A stretch of 46,751 bases of DNA from Nannochloropsis oceanica. Lineage: Eukaryota > Sar > Eustigmatophyceae > Eustigmatales > Monodopsidaceae. The position numbers and the translations under genes were made by a program. The stretch lies in assembly GCA_004519485.1 (NCBI GenBank), contig CP038135.1, forward strand, positions 1,127,501-1,174,251, written 5' to 3'. Shown here piece by piece: positions 43,939-46,751 of this stretch (its first letter is position 1; each line of letters opens with the position of its first letter). The notes below the pieces were generated by a model, which was given only the letters and a program-made list of their open reading frames with translations, had not been told where the DNA came from and made no database searches.

Positions 43939-44606
43939 AGCGAATGAGGGAGGTGAGGGAGGGGAAGTACGAATGTAGTCGAGTCGTGGGGTTCCGTTTA
44001 ATGTCTTTTCTTGGGAAATAAAGGTGGGTCGGTATGGAAGCGATGAGGAGGTTTGGAAAGCGAAATTTACAGCGATTGTGTGGCCCGTTCTGCCAGACGG
44101 AGACGACGCCGGCTTCACTCTCGGCCGCGTTTTTTTTTGGGTCCTGCCGCCACAATGATGGAGACGACGCTGTCTTCTCTAGGGCGCGGGAATCCTGCCG
44201 CAACAACAAAAGATGAGAGTATGAAAAATCGATGATAATCAATATGAGAGAGAGAAAAGGAGTACATGGGAAGCAGGAATATATACATTCACTCGTGTTC
44301 CAGCGTTGTGTGCCATACGGTTATACCGCTTCGCATGTCCTTACGTTTCACCTGATGACATAACATGCCTTTTGTGCTCCTTCTTCGATCGTAAATTCCT
44401 TCATTTCACCATCAAGAATTCACACTCTACTTGATGCTGTACCATCTCCATCGCCTTGCACGTTCACACCGCCCTCCGTAACAATTTGCCACCAGAGGCG
44501 GCCCCCCTTACCAGAGCCATGAACTCGGAATGATGAAGCCGTCAGAACAAGCCCATGCCCGCAGTCGTATTGCTCTCTGTCTGTGTGTAGGTATCGCCGG
44601 CCAACT
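43939..44606. other. Intergenic region between convergent genes
   Basis: 3' flanks of the peroxiredoxin and methyltransferase genes. Short open frames only; nothing supported. Confidence 0.5.
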
Positions 44607-46374
44607 CTAACATCTCTTATGCATCGCTTCCGAGATTCCCCGCACCAGCACCGTGGATGCCGGCACAAGCCTCAAGACGAGAAGAAGGAAAAGGCCGAGG
44701 AAGGGCAGGACGGTGGCACACACGCCGATTGCGAACAAGGTAGCTACACCGAGCCGTTCTTGCAGCTGGAGAATACGCCACCGCCTGTGGTACCAGCGGG
44801 GCATGTTGCCCTCGGTGTCGTCGCCGCTCTGCTCGCGGTGCTCGATGACTTACTCTCTCCAGCTGCAGCCCCCCCTTTCCATTCCCCACCGCTGGTGCTT
44901 TCCCCTCCTTCTCTGTCTCTAAACGCCTTCTTCTTTCCTCCTTCCGCTCGGCTGCCTCCTTAACCAACAGCTGCAAAAACTGTCGTGTATACACAACTTC
45001 ACAAGCCTTCCCCCCAGCCTCCCCTCCTCTTCCCCCCTTCCACCTCTCTGGCAAGCCCACAAGCACAATATTCTTCTCGCTGCAGCTCAAAGGGCTAAGG
45101 TGTGTGAGATAAACCGAATAGCCTGGAAAATCCTCCCGCGCCGCTTGCTGTCGGTCCAACTCCAGCAGGTGCTTTGTGATCCTGTCCTCTGCATGGTGTT
45201 GGCTGTGATGGTCGGCCGCCGACGCCAAAATGGCATAGGACGAAAAGAAGAAAGTGTTGAGGTCACCAATTGCATGAAAGGCAGGACTGTGAGCCTGGTT
45301 GCTTCTTTCCGAGGTGCTGACGGTATTATTAGTCGTGCTAGCGGTGGTGACGGTACACGCAAGAGCCACGCCTGCTTCCTCGTCCTCATTTCGCTCATTC
45401 TTTTCACCTCTATCGTCTTTCTCCCCGTTGCCCCCTCCCCTACGATGTCCATCTTCCTTTTCATCACTTTCATCGTCGATATCATTCTCAACCACACCAG
45501 AAGCAGCACCTCCGCCACCACAACCACGGGCAGTTTTCGTATCATCAACCCTTTCACCATTTCCATCATGACACGTCACCCCTACTGCCGCCATCTTGGC
45601 ACTAAGATCATCAAGCACCCACGCCTTGACGCCACACCGCATCCATGCCGATCGTGGGTAAATAACCCCCCCCGGGGAACGGGCAATCTTCCCCAGACAG
45701 CACGGGGCCAGGATGTAGGCGGCCTCTCGCGCTAAACATTGCAGCTGTATCCGGTCCGTGAGACAACCGCAGCAATGTACGCCTATCCCAAGATCGAAGG
45801 GATCTTCCCAGGCATCCGCTTCCCCGACAAAAAAGGAGACATTCGTCAAGCCGGCCTCCCTGACGCGTTGCTCCGCCAAAGCAATTGCAGTGGGCTTTAC
45901 GTCGAGAAGCGTAAAGTGGCAATGGGGAAAGAGGGCAGCGAGAGCCAAAGAGGAGTTGCCGCTCCCACAGCCGAAATCAACAATCCGGATGGGAGGGGAA
46001 GACGTTGATGGAAGTAGGGACGCTAGAAGTACGTAGAGGGACTCGAGCTGTTGCCGCTTGTGCAGGCCTCGTGGTGAGTGGTGGAGCTTTCCCCCTTGCA
46101 GTGGGTCAAGTGCTGAAGCCATTGTTGTCCAGTCGATGCGGATAGGCAGGGAAGGAGCGAGTTCCGCGCTTCTGCTCGACCCTGTGCCCACCACAAGGAG
46201 AGTATCAAGTGGTGAGGTACTGCCTTTGTCCGCGTCGTGATGGAGCAGATATTGCGTCATGGCAGTGCGTTGCGTTGTGAGGGTTTCGCGTCGCCGCTGG
46301 CGCTGCCGTTGCTTATGCTGCTTATTTTTCATGTGTATGTGATGGTCATGGTCCTCACCTAATGGATGGTCCAT
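44607..46374 (-). CDS. GSTCD-type methyltransferase with C-terminal membrane segment
   Basis: Class I SAM-dependent methyltransferase resembling the methyltransferase domain of animal GSTCD. The ATG at 46374 opens a His/Arg/Gln-rich leader. The domain starts with L-D-P-L-Q-G-G-K and R-G-L-H-K-R-Q-Q, then motif I V-D-F-G-C-G-S-G-N (~132-140), an acidic ligand in L-L-D-V-K, the G-V-H-C-C-G-C-L-T-D segment and A-P-C-C-L-G-K-I (~220). Those paired cysteines typify this subgroup. A Gly/Asp/Glu-rich insert follows, then a second folded part (F-P-G-Y-S-V-Y-L-T-H-L). The exon ends at 44854 with a perfect GTAAGT donor. Splicing to 44828 (25-nt intron) or to 44765 (88-nt intron) restores a frame carrying a ~25-residue hydrophobic helix and ending at 44607, ~580 aa in the longer form. 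Unspliced, the frame runs into unpatterned Arg/Ala-rich sequence. Substrate unknown. Confidence 0.85.
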
Positions 46375-46485
46375 GGTTTTGGCGCGCTGTGGAGTAGGGC
46401 GGTGTGCAGGGGGGGTGGCAGAACCCCAACGTCAGCGAACTGTTACCGGATTCAACCCCGGTGGAAGCGAAGGGTTGGGAAACAT
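46375..46485. promoter_or_regulatory. Subtelomeric gap between the methyltransferase ATG and the telomere
   Basis: Only ~110 bases separate the start codon from telomeric repeats, so any promoter is extremely short or overlaps the telomere. No tRNA or other element could be supported here. Confidence 0.5.
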
Positions 46486-46751
46486 GGTTAGGGTTAGGGT
46501 TAGGGTTAGGGTTAGGGTTAGGGTTAGGGTTAGGGTTAGGGTTAGGGTTAGGGTTAGGGTTAGGGTTAGGGTTAGGGTAGTTAGGGTCTCGTTTAGGGTT
46601 AGTGTTAGGGTTAGGGTTAGGGTTAGGGTTAGGGTTAGGGTTGAGGGGTTAGGTAGGGTAGGGTTAGGGTTAGGGTTAGGGTTAGGGTTAGGGTTTAGGG
46701 GTTAGGGTTAGGGTTAGGGTTAGGGTTAGGGTTAGGGTTAGGGTTAGGGTT
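46486..46751 (+). repeat. Telomeric (TTAGGG)n repeat, chromosome end
   Basis: About forty TTAGGG units, G-rich strand running 5' to 3' toward the window end, as at a right-hand chromosome end. Variant units break it near 46578-46600 (TAGTTAGGGTCTCG and TTAGTG), at ~46642-46662 (GAGGGGTTAGGTAGGG) and at ~46693 (TTTAGGGG). The variants show slippage or sequencing noise; the last ~50 bases are regular. Confidence 0.97.

Noticed and set aside
46380-46470. tRNA-like 3' half: a CCGG-ATTCAAC-CCCGG sequence near 46445-46462 resembling a T-arm
   Set aside because: No matching acceptor stem, D-arm or anticodon arm can be folded upstream, and the loop length is wrong.

Overview
This is a eukaryotic nuclear window, and it ends in a telomere. 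Almost every gene is cut by spliceosomal introns (GT-AG, with one good GC-AG case), and the last ~265 bases are (TTAGGG)n with the G-rich strand running 3' outward. One gene encodes a 2Fe-2S protein whose N-terminus is a signal peptide ending in a Y-A-F site followed by an S/P/R-rich stretch. That is the bipartite targeting signal of a secondary red plastid, so the source is most likely a photosynthetic stramenopile. The very abundant TCCC/GGGA tracts and moderately GC-rich coding sequence make me think of a eustigmatophyte (Nannochloropsis-like); this species-level guess is inference.

Layout. 1-1105: 3' part of an autophagy ATG101 gene (+). 1713-3715: unknown multi-pass membrane protein (-) with an apparent frameshift. 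4792-9172: COP9 signalosome subunit 2, 16 exons (-). 10116-14606: phosphoacetylglucosamine mutase, 14 exons (+). 15127-26763: a tandem array of a 3,315-bp unit. Units 1 and 2 are full length and look identical. Unit 3 is interrupted by ~2.1 kb of nested fold-back elements and finishes in a more diverged copy. Each unit carries a gene for a 142-aa secreted protein, a MITE-like fold-back element and, in units 1 and 2, a decayed copy of an exon-intron piece of the neighbouring mutase gene.

27182-29809: single-pass membrane protein with a Cys-rich, His-rich and F-D-W-x-K-Y repeat ectodomain (+). 30594-31631: fatty acid hydroxylase superfamily enzyme (-). 32813-33829: plastid-targeted ferredoxin-like protein (+). 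34279-35357: a four-exon single-pass membrane protein that can only be assembled by splicing (-). 35860-36549: tentative small membrane protein with a CAG/CAA tract (+). 37551-38303: tentative unknown gene (-). 39350-42325 or beyond: hormone-sensitive-lipase family hydrolase (-). 43089-43938: type II peroxiredoxin (+). 44607-46374: GSTCD-type methyltransferase with a C-terminal membrane segment (-), starting only ~110 bp from the telomere repeats.

The genes are ordinary single loci and do not form an operon-like pathway. The unusual parts are the duplicated secreted-protein array with its inverted-repeat elements, the metal-binding-looking repeat membrane protein, the intron-terminal complementary GGGA/TCCC tracts, and the short introns and splice oddities. 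Exon junctions were derived by hand from reading-frame continuity, splice consensus and remembered family sequences. No database or alignment program was run.
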